A stretch of 64,000 bases of DNA from NCBI GenBank assembly GCA_950022295.1, contig OX465599.1, positions 292,633,501 through 292,697,500 on the forward strand, written 5' to 3'. Source of the stretch: Bromus sterilis (taxonomy: Eukaryota; Streptophyta; Magnoliopsida; Poales; Poaceae). Below the pieces are notes generated by a model that was not told where the DNA came from, made no database searches, and worked only from the letters and a program-made list of their open reading frames with translations. A program made the position numbers and the translations under genes. Positions 22,896 through 35,183 of this stretch are shown here, in pieces. Each line of letters starts with the position of its first letter. Position 1 is the stretch's first letter.

Positions 22896-25800
22896 TGTGA
22901 CGCCCTCGATTTACGATCATGTACAGTAATCATACACGCAGGGTACATGATCGAGATCAAGGTGCCACGGTGAGAATATCACAGCACAACACTAAACACA
23001 AAAGGATACACCAGATATAATACAATGAAGGGGGGTCACACGGACCCGAATACATAAGTCATACAATCATAATATCTGAGTACAGACATAGTTAGTCAAG
23101 TTTTGCCTTAAGAAGGCTAGCACAAATAACATCAGAGGTACAGATCGAAAAGGCGAGGCCTCCTGCCTGGGATGCACCGAACTACTCCTGGCCAACGGGA
23201 ACTCGACGTCATAAGGGGCTCCGGGGATCTTCTGCTCCTGGACTCCAACGTCGACTGCAGCGGCCGATCAGGCAAAGCGAAAAGGGGAAATAAAGCAAAG
23301 GTGAGTATCTAGCATACCCGCGAGTCTTACGTCCGCTACTAAGCATTTATGCATGTATCAAATGGAAAGGGGAGGCTATATATAGTGGACTGCAAGATAG
23401 AAATCAGAATAAGGATAAGGAGCTAGGCCTATCGAAGACTAGCATCCTCCGACGAGTCTTGCAGCATGAGGTAAGGATCAGCCAACAGTTTATATAACAA
23501 TAATGAAAGTAACAATGCAGCAGAAGTTGCTGCAGCATTGTATAATAATAAGTTGTAATCATAATTAACAATGCCTCCGAGTTCCCCTCCTCGACATCCC
23601 CGCGAGGAAGAAAACCCGGAACCAACAGTTTAATAGTAGTAGTTTGTAGTGATAGGATCTGGCTTCAGCATAAAGCGTCCTGTTACCGTGGACACGGCTA
23701 TTCGAATAGATTAAACTCCCTGCAGGGGTGCACTAGTGTGACACTACACGCTCGGATCTCCAGGGTGGCGTACACCTTGTTAGGGAATGCCCCACCGAGG
23801 CTATCCGACACAACGCAGTCCATCCTACGTCTCATCAGAGAGGTCCCCGCCGGTCTACAACCCTAAGTGCAAGGGGGTCATGGGCCTATCACCCCTCGCT
23901 CTCCGGGTCGTTGCGAGGAGGGTGAATTCCAACGCCGCATAATCCCACGTATAGGTAGTGCGTACAAGCCAAAAGGCTACTCAAATCATCCGCCGAACCC
24001 GTTAAGAATTTTATTAATTTTCTGTCGAGACAACCGTTATCGTTGCCCCTTATTGAATGAGTCGCGGCCAACAACAGCAGTCAGGACCACCAGTAACGTC
24101 GGTGCCTGCCCTGACGTCCCACCAACTCGTGCGGTTACCAACAAGGTGAACCGTCTCCTTACCTTGTCTCGCGTTTGCTCCGAAGAGCTCGAATTTCGTA
24201 CAACAGGAAATCCTTCGGCCATGAATAGTACCAGGCCCGCCGCACACCGGTGGAATACACCTGACCTGTCGTTCCGCTAAGATAACCTGCGCGCGCACAG
24301 TTGGGTCACCCGACTTCTTACCTGTAAGGACAACCGTGGTTCAGAACCCTAAGACGGATATACAGAGTCGACCACGAGTGGAGTACGGGGATTTCTGCCC
24401 GATCGCTCACACTTGAGGTGGCTCGGCAGATCCGACGTAGGGGGCTGAGTCGGTGTCTGCTCTGAACCGTACCTGTAGCAGTTGTAATGTATCGTATCCG
24501 CATTCACTCCCAGAGTGAACACGACCCGCTATCTAATCCTATTGACTAACAATGCGCAGGGTCCACTGCTGAATATAATATAATTATAAGACAGCATAGG
24601 ATAAAGGAAGGTACATCAAGGGTGACAATGACAGGCTATGCAATTGAATAGGATTGTAACGTAGCAGCAGCAGCAATGCCTAGTGCAAGAAAGTACGGAA
24701 AGATAGGCGATATCTGGGGAAGGAAATGGCTCTGCTTGCCTGGAAGCTCGACGGTAGGGGTAGGGTCGTCGACGAAGTAGTCGATCACAGGGGCATCAGC
24801 AGCGGACGTCGAGACTACCGGATAATAAAAGAGGGGGGAGAAACAATAAATACACAGCAATGATAGCAATACAAATACAAGACATGCCATATGAAATGTT
24901 AACGATGCTCTAACGTTGTACGATACACATTGCTCGGAACGGAAATTCATCCGGGGATGAACTGCCAGTTCCGGGTGATTACCGGACAGGGTGTCCGGAG
25001 GGGGAAGGATCATGCCGGAGGTGTCATGGACATCCGAAAAACGTATGGGTGATGTACCCGGACTAGTTGAACTATTCTGAACAACTTTCGTGTTCAGAAT
25101 AAATCCATCCGAAGAGTTTTACGGTATCGGGATATTATCGGACAGACGGCCCGGAGGGGGGGGGGGAATGTCGATGTTCGTTGTGTTAAAGGGGGGTGGT
25201 GGGTATACGGTTAGCGTATTCTTAACCGTTATATTTTTCTGATCAACTTTCAAGTATAAAGTTTTTCGATCCGAGTTACGGATTAAAAGATATTGATTTA
25301 ATAAGTTTTAAACATTTTAAATCATTTTTCTGAATTTCTTTAATTGTTTATTCAACATTATCCACAGCACAGTTTGACTGGTCAAAGCTGACATATGGGA
25401 CCCACATGTCAGCCTCTCAGTTTTAATAATTCAATTTTATTAATTAAATGACAGTGGGGTCCCACATGTCATTGACTCATTTTTATTAGCATTTTTAACC
25501 AAACTCAATTAGAGGTGGGGGGGGGGGGGCTCACATGGAGGGATGGGCGTCGCGGCGGGACGGGGTTCGCCGGAGTTGGGGCGGCTGGGCTGTGGAGGGC
25601 GAGGAGCTGAGCTCGGGGCAGTAGGGGCGCGGCGCCGTGCCGTGAGGAGGACAGCCGGCGGCGTCTCGCGGTGAGAGGGAAGAGGGCGGAGCTGGGGGGA
25701 GCCGGCGCGGAGGCAGCCGGAGCCTGGGGGAGGAGGAGGCGTGGTCGTCGGGGGGGGGGGAATCGGGATCGGGGCGCTGCCGATCCAGATCGGGACGAGG

Positions 25801-26476
25801 GGGGGGGGTGGGGGCTCTGTCGTGGGGAGAGAGAGAAGAGTGGGGGTGGGGTTGTTGACCCCGGGGGGGGGGGGGGACTTTGGGCTAGGTGGGAGGAGGG
25901 GGGTTTGATTAGGCCTTTGCTTTGCTTTTTTTTCTGTAATTTTCTTTTTGTAATTATTTTATATACCTTGGCATTTTTATAAAATGTGGCATGTGACCCA
26001 TAATTGTTTTTGTACCCTAGGCTAGTGCCACAAAAGATTTGGGGTCAAAAGAAAATCATTTAATATTTGATTTAAATATTAAATGATTTGTTTGGGGTTT
26101 TTGGCCACTGTTTTGTTTTGTTTAGAATTTTCTATAGCGCAATATATACCCAAACCCATATGGATTTGATCCAATGAATATTTGTGATTTTATAAAAGTA
26201 GTTTCACAATTTTTGGAGAAAGTTTATATTCCACTTTGTTTTTAATATTTCAACAAAGGCATTTTTGAACTAGGGTTTGATTTCAATTCAAGGGGGTTTG
26301 ATTTGATCTTGGCATTGTGTTGATTCCAACATGACCAAGGTACATGATCACTTGCATTCAACAAGATCAAAGTGAAATTGGAATTTGAACTGAACCAGTT
26401 GATTAAACAAAATTTTTGAACAGTGCTGAGGAACAATAATGGTGATTACTGTTCACCTGACAGTGAGGGTGTTACA
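22896..26476 (-). repeat. 3' LTR of chromovirus copy 1
   Basis: Starts TGTGACGCCC and ends GGGTGTTACA on the plus strand (the minus strand reads TGTAACACCC to GGGCGTCACA). At 3,581 bp it is shorter than its partner, mainly because 85 bp are missing at 23939/23940. U3 holds G runs near 25150, 25518, 25750 and 25865. Open frames inside recur in the other LTRs and are not genes. Confidence 0.95.
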
Positions 26477-26489
26477 AATCTCCCCCACT
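26477..26489 (-). promoter_or_regulatory. Polypurine tract of copy 1
   Basis: The minus strand reads AGTGGGGGAGATT immediately before the 3' LTR. This is the expected RNase H-resistant primer for plus-strand DNA synthesis. The same sequence precedes the 3' LTR of copy 2. Confidence 0.85.
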
Positions 26490-26512
26490 ACAAGAATTCT
26501 CGTCTCGAGAAT

Positions 26513-28644
26513 TTAAGCGGTAGAGGGTAAAAGATCGGGGTATTCTTCACGAAGGAGATCTTCGCGTTCCCAAGTGGCTTCATCTTCAGAATGATTCGAC
26601 CACTGGACCTTGAGGAATTTGACGGTCTTGTTGCGGGTTCGACGCTCAGACTGTTCAAGAATGCGGCTCGGATGTTCTTGATAAGTCAAGTCCTGCTGTA
26701 GCTCAATCATATCATGTTCCACTTCAAGAATAGGGTCTTTGAAGCAGCGACGGAGTTGCGACACGTGAAAGACATCGTGGACTTGGGAGAGGTTCGACGA
26801 CAATTCCAATCGGTATGCCACTGGTCCACTCCTGGAAAGGATACGGAACGGGCCAATGTAGCGAGGAGCTAACTTGCCTTTGATCCCGAAACGATGAGTG
26901 CCCCTCATGGGAGTGTCACGAAGGTAAGCATATTCGCCAGGTTGATAGACCATTTCCTTGTGCTTGCGATCATAGTTGCTCTTCTGACGAAACTGAGCGG
27001 CCTTAAGATGTTCACGGATAACGTGAACCTGATCTTCAGCATGCTGAATAATTTCCGGACCAATGAGAGTTCGTTCCCCAGTTTCTGACCAATTCAGAGG
27101 GGTTTGACACTTACGTCCATACAGAACTTCAATGGGTGCCATCTTCAGACTAGCTTGGTAGCTATTGTTGTACGAGAATTCAGCAAACGGAAGAGATTCC
27201 TCCCATTTCTTACCGAATGAGATGACACAAGCCCGAAGCATATCTTCGAGCACTTGATTGACTCGTTCAACTTGGCCTTGCGACTGGGGGTGATAAGCGG
27301 TGCTGAAGTTTAGGTGAGTGCCCATAGCTTCTTGGAAACTATCCCAGAATCTTGAGGTGAAAATGCTGCCATGGTCAGAACTGATCTCCAACGGAATACC
27401 ATGGAGGGACACAATTCTGGAAACATACAAGTCTGCTAACTGACTAGCAGAGATCGTCTCCTTGACTGGCAGAAAGTGGGCAACCTTGGAGAATCGGTCG
27501 ATGACGACAAACATAGCATCATGACCCTTCTGTGATTGGGGAAAACCAGTGACGAAGTCCATTTCGATCTTGTTCCATTTCCATTCAGGAATAGAGAGTG
27601 GTTGCAGAGTTCCAGCGGGTCTTTGATGTTCTGCCTTAACGCGACGGCAAACGTCACATTCAGAAACATACCGGGCAATGTCTTGCTTCATGTTAGGCCA
27701 CCAGAATTGCTGACGAATGTCTTGGTACATCTTGGTGCTTCCAGGATGAATGGACAACGGGGTATCGTGAGCCGCTTTCATGACCTTTGGGGTCATATCC
27801 AGGTTCTCATGCCTTCCCTTGCTGTGAGTAACCACTAAACGATTCTGGTAGAACACCGCACCTTCGCTATTAATAGTAAAGGGTGAGGGTCTTCCATTTG
27901 CGATATCGCGCTTAATCTTGTGTACGAAATCATCATAAAACTGTATACCCTTGACGGATTTGACGAGATCCGGTTTGATAACCAGGTTATTTACATAACC
28001 TTGAGGAACAATCTCGAGGTTCAGCTTTTGAAACTCTTCATACAGAGGTGGTTGTTCTAGTTGCACCTCAAGTTCACTACAGTAAGCTTTACGGCTCAGG
28101 GCATCAGCCATCACATTAGCTTTGCCAGGAGTATAATGAATATCCATGTTGAAATCGGCTATTGTCTCGAGCCATCTTTGTTGGAGGAGATTCAGGTCGG
28201 GCTGAGTAAACAAGTACTTCAGGCTTTGGGGGTCGGTGTAGATCTCGCAACGATTACCAACGAGGTAATGTCGCCACAGCTTCAATGCATAAATTACTGC
28301 TGCCAATTCGAGATCATGCGTTGGATAATTATCTTCGTGAGATCGCAACTCACGAGAGCCATAAGCAATCACGCGGCGCTCTTGCATTAGGACACAGCCT
28401 AATCCTTGACGAGACGCGTCACAATATATCACGAAGTCCTTCTGAGTATCAGGCGGAGCAAGCACTGGGGGAGAAGTGAGTTTGTCCTTGAGAGCTTGAA
28501 AACTTTCTTGACATTTATCTGTCCACTCAAACTTGACGCCTTTGTGAAGCAGACTAGTCAGAGGCTTGGCAATCTTGGAGAAGTTCTCGACGAAACGGCG
28601 GCAATAACTAGCGAGGCCGAGGAAATTTCTGACTTGCTTGACGG
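26513..28644 (-). pseudogene. pol, distal part: RNase H, integrase, chromodomain (copy 1)
   Basis: After the frameshift near 28645 this frame continues pol to its natural stop. In order it holds RNase H (FVIYCDASRQGLG and a DALSR motif), then integrase with its zinc-binding region (HPGSTKMYQ, CDVCRRVKAEH) and catalytic core (MDFVTGFP, SSDHGSIF, QGQVERVNQ), giving the full D,D,E triad. A GPF/Y-like segment (YIGPFRIL) and a C-terminal chromodomain (VKFLKVQWSNHSEDEATWE) follow. Two substitutions stand out against copy 2: Pro replaces His in the YTDPQSL motif, and His replaces Arg in SSDHGS. The chromodomain would guide integration by binding modified histones. The domain is intact here, but the upstream frameshift separates it from gag. 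Confidence 0.9.
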
Positions 28645-30882
28645 CTTGGGAGGAGTCCAGTCAAGAATAGCCTGGATACGTTCTGGGGTGACGGCAACGC
28701 CATCCTTGGAGATCACATGACTAAGGTAGGTTACTTCGGGAAGCCAGAATTCACACTTGGAATACTTAGCATAGAGTTTGTGTTCTCGAAGCTTTTCCAG
28801 TATAAGGCGAAGGTGTTCAACATGTTCTTCTTCATTCTTGGAGTATACCAAGATATCATCCAGATAAACCACGACGAACTTGTCGAGGTATTCCATGAAT
28901 ATATAGTTCATCAACCGAGAGAAGGTGGCTGGGGCATTGGTCAGGCCAAAGGACATGACGGTGTACTCGTAAGAACCATAACGAGTAATGAAGGCGGTCT
29001 TCGGGATGTCCTCTTCGCGGACCCGGATCTGATGGTAACCCAACCTCAAGTCGAGTTTCGAGAACACCGTAGATCCAGCAAGTTGATCATATAGATCATT
29101 GATCCGAGGGAGCGGATACTTGTTCTGTATTGTTGCCTGGTTGATAGGTCGGTAATCTTGGACCAAACGGTTCGTTCCATCACTCTTCTTGACAAAGAGC
29201 GAAGGTGCTCCCCAAGCAGAGGAACTTGGACGGATGAAGCCTTTGTGGAGTGCCATGTCGATCTCCTTCTTCAGTTCAAGGAGGTGGTGAGGCGGCATCT
29301 TATAAGGGCGCTTAGCAATAGGGACGGTGCCAGGCTTCAAGTCGATGACGAATTCGACATCTCTGATCGGGGGTATTCCCGGCAGTTCTTCTGGAAAGAC
29401 GTCGAGAAAATCGCGAACAACTGGAACGTTCTCGATCCCTTCAAGAGGTGAGGTATTCAAAGCATTCAGGGCATATATCTGGCCTTCGGCATGCTGAGCT
29501 GTTCGGGCCGAGTACAGAATCTTTGTGCCAGAAGGGTGCGTGAGTTGAACTGTCTTAGTGGCACAGTGGATACGGGCATCATGTTCCACCAACCAATCCA
29601 TACCGAGTATGACATCAATGTTGGACGACTTCAGGACAATAAGAGGGGCAGGGAACAACAGTCCCACAATTGCAATGGTGGTATCGGGGCTCATCATGGT
29701 GGCACGGCTCTGAGATCCAAAAACATTTACCGCTAAAGGAGTGGCCAAGGGTTTCGTAGCTATACCATGCAACTGAGCAAACGATTGGGACATAAAGGAA
29801 TGCGATGCCCCGGAATAAAAAAGAACAGAAGCTGGCGTTGAATTGACGAGTAAAGTGCCCATCACTATTTTTGGGGACTCGCGAGCTTCTTCCATCTTGA
29901 CATGAGTGACCTGAGCCCAACTCATAGTACACTGTTTGGTGTTGCGGTTATTGTAATGACGGCTTCTACAGCTTCTCTTTCTGCTAACAGGAGGACAAGG
30001 TGCGCGGTGACCTGGCTGTCCACACTGGCGGCATAAGCCATCGTTCTGGGGAGGAGCCATAATTTTGGGCTGTTCAGTCGGAATCGTTAGCTGTCTCGGA
30101 GGCGGAGGCAGACGAGGTGCGGCATAAGACGGCCTTGGCGTTGGAGCAGACCGGTGAAAAACATTGTGCGGGAGACAGACTCGAAGTTTCTGAACGGGCC
30201 GACCCGAAGATGGGCCAGCATCTCGAGCACGCTTGAGTGACTCGTGGTGCTTAGTTAGAGCAGTTTCAAGTTGAAAAGCCTTGCTGACAAGGGTCGCCAA
30301 GTCCGCACAATCGTGAAGGACAAGTGCGAGCTCTATATCAGGACACAGTCCTTCTCGGAATTTCTCCTGTTTGCGAGCGTCGGTGGCGACGTCTCTCGCA
30401 GCATAGCGGGACAACTCAAGAAATTTCCTATGATATTCATCAACAGTCGTCTGGTCTTGACGGAGTTTGCGGAACTCCTCCTTCTTCTGGTCCATCAGAC
30501 CTTGAGGAAGGTGCCATGCACGGAAGGCTAACTGGAATTCTTGCCAAGTGGTTACAGTTCCATCTGGCAACGCAAGCCGGTGGCTTTCCCACCACTGAGC
30601 AGCTGGACCCCTCAGATGATACGTCGCAAAGGTGAGGTAACTGGCAGGGGCAACAACAGCTGACTCCATCTGAAAAGCAATATCACGGAGCCAATCATCG
30701 GCATCCATAGGATTTGCGGAGCTGCGAAAAGTGGACGGACTGAGGCGCACGAACTCCTGCAGTGTTATTGGGGAATTCTGGGTTGAAAGCTGGGTTATTA
30801 CTCCGGCCATAAACTGACGGTTCAGATCAAACTGTTGCAGCACTGCGGCCATATAAGGTGGAGGTGGGGGATCGTCAGCCAT
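28558..30882 (-). pseudogene. gag-protease-reverse transcriptase part of copy 1
   Basis: A 774-residue frame starts at the ATG at 30882, shortly after the leader. Gag occupies about residues 1-280 (AAQWWESHRLALPDGTVTTW, KFREGLCPDIELAL). A zinc knuckle follows at 284-296, reading CRQCGQPGHRAPC with only three residues between His and the last Cys, where four is usual. The aspartic protease is near 345-440. Its active-site motif reads FYSGAS at 355-360, with Tyr in place of the catalytic Asp. The reverse transcriptase follows with YLDDILVYS intact. The frame is lost after AILDWTPPK, where one nucleotide present in copy 2 is absent (near 28645), so the last 35 or so residues are out of frame. 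The altered protease residue is shared with copy 2. Non-functional alone. Confidence 0.9.
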
Positions 30883-31507
30883 CCTGCCTGAACAGCAGGG
30901 GTTAGTTCAGACAGAGCGTTTGCAAGGATAAGAAGTCATACATGATGTAGTATGAGCAATAAATGAGAAGTGCAGTAGATACACAATAGTAGTCATATAG
31001 ACATACAGATCTTTGCACACAGTCGGTCAAAATCGGACAGCGTAACGTCGTAGAAATTAAGGAAAAAGGACTCAGTAGGCGGCGCGCAGACCGCGGTAAG
31101 GATTACACGACGCGACATAGATTCCACTATGTCAATCACGCCGCAAGAAAACTGTTGGCCACAGGAGTTAATGCCAGAGGACGCCCGGCCTGCCCAGAAT
31201 GAGAATGGGATCCGCGGTCCGGGACCTGGGGTATGACTCCTGCGACACGACTCAATCAATGGGGGAAGCACCAAAACGCCGGATGGAATCAAGAGAACGT
31301 GATCCTAATGTCAGAGTTTGTAAAACTTACCAGCAAGGATAAGAGAGCAGATTCCCAGAGCATAGGTACGAAGAAAAGGATCCTAATACCATAGATATCA
31401 CACGTAGTGACATCGATGTGGGCCCGTAAGCCAAATATTAAGTTAGCAAAATAGTGGTTGGGTGGCTTCCTACAGGCAGTGGTTGGGTGGCTTCCTACAG
31501 GCAGTCG
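30883..31507 (-). other. Untranslated leader of copy 1
   Basis: The leader lies between the primer site and the gag ATG. A short open frame (30993-31292) is not conserved as a known protein. Next to the primer site there is a tandem duplication of a unit of about 25 bp containing tggttgggtggcttcctac (31456-31505). Packaging signals would be expected here but cannot be recognised. Confidence 0.5.
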
Positions 31508-31519
31508 GCTCTGATACCA
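31508..31519 (-). promoter_or_regulatory. Primer-binding site, initiator tRNA-Met type
   Basis: The minus strand reads TGGTATCAGAGC, three bases inside the 5' LTR. It is complementary to the 3' end of plant initiator tRNA-Met, the usual primer of chromoviruses. Confidence 0.9.
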
Positions 31520-31522
31520 ACT

Positions 31523-34500
31523 TGTGACGCCCTCGATTTACGATCATGTACAGTAATCATACACGCAGGGTACATGATCGAGGTCAAGGTGCCACGGTGA
31601 GAATATCACATCACAGCACTAAACACAAAAGGATAAACCAGATATAATACAATGAAGGGGGGTCACACGGACCCGAATACATAAGTCATACAATCATAAT
31701 ATCTGAGTACAGACATAGTTAGTCAAGTTTTGCCTTAAGAAGGCTAGCACAAATAACATCAGAGGTACAGATCGAAAAGGAGAGGCCTCCTGCCTGGGAT
31801 GCACCGAACTACTCCTGGCCAACGGGAACTCGACGTCGTAAGGGGCTCCGGGGATCTTCTGCTCCTGGACTCCAACGTCGACTGCAGCGGCCGACCAGGC
31901 AAAGCGAAAAGGGGAAATAAAGCAAAGGTGAGTATCTAGCATACCCGCGAGTCTTACGTCCGCTACTAAGCATTTATGCATGTATCGAATGGAAAGGGGA
32001 GGCTATATATAGTGGACTGCAAGATAGAAATCAGAATAAGGATAAGGAGCTAGGCCTATCGAAGACTAGCATCTTCCGACGAGTCTTGCAGCATGAGGTA
32101 ATGATCAGCCAACAGTTTTTATAACAGTAATGAAAGTAACAATGCAGCAGAAGTTGCTGCAGCATTGTATAATAATAAGTTGTAATCATAATTAACAATG
32201 CCTCCGAGTTCCCCTCCTCGACATCCCCGCGAGGAAGAAAACCCGGAACCAACAGTTTAATAGTAGTAGTTTGTAGTGATAGGATCTGGCTTCAGCATAG
32301 AGCGTCCTGTTACCGTGGACACGACTATTCGAATAGATTAAACTCCCTGCAGGGGTGCACTACTGTGACACTACACGCTCGGATCTCCAGGGTGGCGTAC
32401 ACCTTGTTAGGGAATGCCCCACCGAGGCTATCCGACACAACGCAGTCCATCCTACGTCTCATCAGAGAGGTCCCCGCCGGTCTACAGCCCTAAGTGCAAG
32501 GGGGTGATGGGCCTATCACCCCTCGCTCTCCGGGTCATTGCGAGGAGGGTGAATTCCAACGCCGCAGCGCGATCCGTCCCTGCCGCAATGATGAACTGGA
32601 CGTCTTTCAGAGCTTTCGAACGAGGCTACATTGCGGAGGCGCCCAAACGCATAATCCCACATATAGGTAGTGCGTACAAGCCAAAAGGCTACTCAAGTCA
32701 TCTGCCGAACCCGTTAAGAATTTTATTAATTTTCTGTCGAGACAACCGTTATCGTTGCCCCTTATTGAATGAGTCGCGGCCAACGACAGCAGTCAGGACC
32801 ACCAGTAACGTCGGTGCCTGCCCTGACGTCCCACCAACTCGTGCGGTTACCAACAAGGTGAACCGTCTCCTTACCTTGTCTCGCGTTTTCTCCGAAGAGC
32901 TCGACTTTCGTACAACAGGAAATCCTTCGGCCACGAACAGTACCAGGCCCGCCGCACACCGGTGGAATACACCTGACCTGTCGTTCCGCTAAGATAACCT
33001 GCGCGCGCACCGTTGGGTCACCCGACTTCTTACCTGTAAGGACAACCGTGGTTCAGAACCCTAAGACGAATATACAGAGTCGACCACGAGTGGAGTACGA
33101 GGATTTCTCCCCGATCGCTCACACTTGAGGTGGCTCGGCAGATCCGACGTAGGGGGCTGAGTCGGTGTCTGCTCTGAACCGTACCTGTAGCAGTTGTAAT
33201 GTATCGTATCCGCATTCACTCCCAGAGTGAACACGACCCGCTATCTAATCCTATTGACTAACAATGCGCAGGGTTCACTGCTGAATATAATATAATTATA
33301 AGGCAGCATAGGATAAATGAAGGTACATCAAGGGTGACAATGACAGGCTATGCAATTGAATAGGATTGTAACGTAGCAGCAGCAGCAATGCCTAGTGCAA
33401 GAAAGTACGGAAAGATAGGCGAAATCTGGGGAAGGAAATGGCTCTGCTTGCCTGGAAGCTCGACGGTAGGGGTAGGGTCGTCGACGAAGTAGTCGATTAC
33501 AGGGGCATTAGCAGCGGACGTCGAGACTACCGGATAATAAAAGAGGGGGGAGAAACAATAAATACACAGCAATGATAGCAATACAAATACAAGACATGCC
33601 ATATGAAATGTTAACGATGCTCTAACGTTGTACGATACACATTGCTCGGAACGGAAATTCATCCGGGGATGAACTGCCAGTTCCGGGTGATTACCGGACA
33701 GGGTGTCCGGAGGGGGAAGGATCATGCCGGAGGTGTCATGGACATCCGAAAAACGTATGGGTGATGTACCCGGACTAGTTGAACTATTCTGAACAACTTT
33801 CGTGTTCAGAATAAATCCATCCGAAGAGTTTTACGGTATCGGGATATTATCAGACAGACGGCCCGGAGGGGGGGGGGAATGTCGATGTTCGTTGTGTTAG
33901 AGGGGGGGTGGTGGGTATACGGTTAGCGTATTCTTAACCGTTATATTTTTCTGATCAACTTTCATGTATAAAGTTTTTCGATCCAAGTTACGGATTAAAA
34001 GATATTGATTTAATAAGTTTTAAACATTTTAAATCATTTTTCTGAATTTCTTTAATTGTTTATTCAACATTATCCACAGCACACTTTGACTGGTCAAAGC
34101 TGACATATGGGACCCACATGTCAGCCTCTCAGTTTTAATAATTCAATTTTATTAATTAAATGACAGTGGGGTCCCACATGTCATTGACTCATTTTTATTA
34201 GCATTTTTAACCAAACTCAATTAGAGGTGGGGGGGGGGGGGGCTCACATGGAGGGATGGGTGTCGCGGCGGGCCGGGGTTCGCCGGAGTTGGGGCGGCTG
34301 GGCTGTGGAGGGCGAGGACCTGAGCTCGGGGCAGTAGGGGCCCGGCGCCGTGCCGTGAGGAGGACAGCCGGCGACGTCTCGCGGTGAGAGGGAAGAGGGC
34401 GGCGCTGGGGGGAGCCGGCGCGGAGGCGGCCGGAGCCTGGGGGAGGAGGAGGCGTGGTCGTCGGGGGGGGGGGGGGAATCGGGATCGGGGCGCTGCCGAT

Positions 34501-35183
34501 CCAGATCGGGACGAGGGGGGGTGGGGGCTCTGTCGTGGGGAGAGAGAGAAGAGTGGGGGTGGGGTAGTTGACCCCGGGGGGGACTTTGGGCTGGGTGGGA
34601 GGAGGGGGGTTTGATTAGGCCTTTGCTTTGCTTTTTTTTTTTGTAATTTTCTTTTTGTATTTATTTTATATACCTTGGCATTTTTATAAAATGTGGCATG
34701 TGACCCATAATTGTTTTTATACCCTAGGCTAGTGCCACAAAAGATTTGGGGTCAAAAGAAAATCATTTAATATTTGATTTAAATATTAAATGATTTGTTT
34801 GGGGTTTTTGGCCACTGTTTTGTTTTGTTTAGAATTTTCTATAGCACAATATATACCCAAACCCATATGGATTTGATCCAATGAATATTTGTGATTTTAT
34901 AAAAGTAGTTTCACAATTTTTGGAGAAAGTTTATATTCCACTTTGTTTTTAATATTTCAACAAAGGCATGTTTGAACTAGGGTTTGATTTCAATTCAAGG
35001 GGGTTTGATTTGATCTTGGCATTGTGTTGATTCCAACATGACCAAGGTACATGATCACTTGCATTCAACAAGATCAAAGTGAAATTGGAATTTGAACTGA
35101 ACCAGTTGATTAAACAAAAATTTTGAACAGTGCTGAGGAACAGTAATGGTGATTACTGTTCACCTGACAGTGAGGGTGTTACA
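31523..35183 (-). repeat. 5' LTR of chromovirus copy 1
   Basis: 3,661 bp, starting TGTGACGCCC on the plus strand and ending GGGTGTTACA. It retains the 85 bp (32567-32651) missing from the 3' LTR. The terminal 40 bp near 31541-31580 contain GATCATGTA and TACATGATC as inverted arms. Confidence 0.95.
32004..32011 (-). promoter_or_regulatory. TATA box of the copy 1 5' LTR
   Basis: CTATATATAG lies about 480 bp from the inner LTR end. The identical motif sits at the same place in all four LTRs of the family (for example 44743-44750 in copy 2), which supports a core promoter. Confidence 0.55.

Larger units (their letters stand above)
22896..35183 (-). mobile_element. Complete Gypsy chromovirus (Tekay-like), copy 1
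   Basis: The 12.3-kb element is bounded by the perfect duplication CAAGT (22891-22895 and 35184-35188). On the minus strand the order is 5' LTR (31523-35183), an initiator-Met primer site, a leader of about 0.6 kb, gag-protease-reverse transcriptase-RNase H-integrase-chromodomain, a polypurine tract, and 3' LTR (22896-26476). The C-terminal chromodomain and long LTRs place it among the plant chromoviruses, most like the Tekay/Del lineage; the lineage name is from general knowledge, not a search. The two LTRs differ at roughly 1-2% of sites over the first 450 bp I compared by eye, apart from one 85-bp deletion, so insertion is fairly recent. One frameshift in pol and a changed protease residue make it defective as it stands. 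Confidence 0.95.

Noticed and set aside
33348..33725. 125-codon frame repeated in several LTRs
   Set aside because: It occurs at the same LTR position in each copy (also near 24636, with related frames near 43179 and 60701) with no known domain; it is LTR sequence, not a separate gene.
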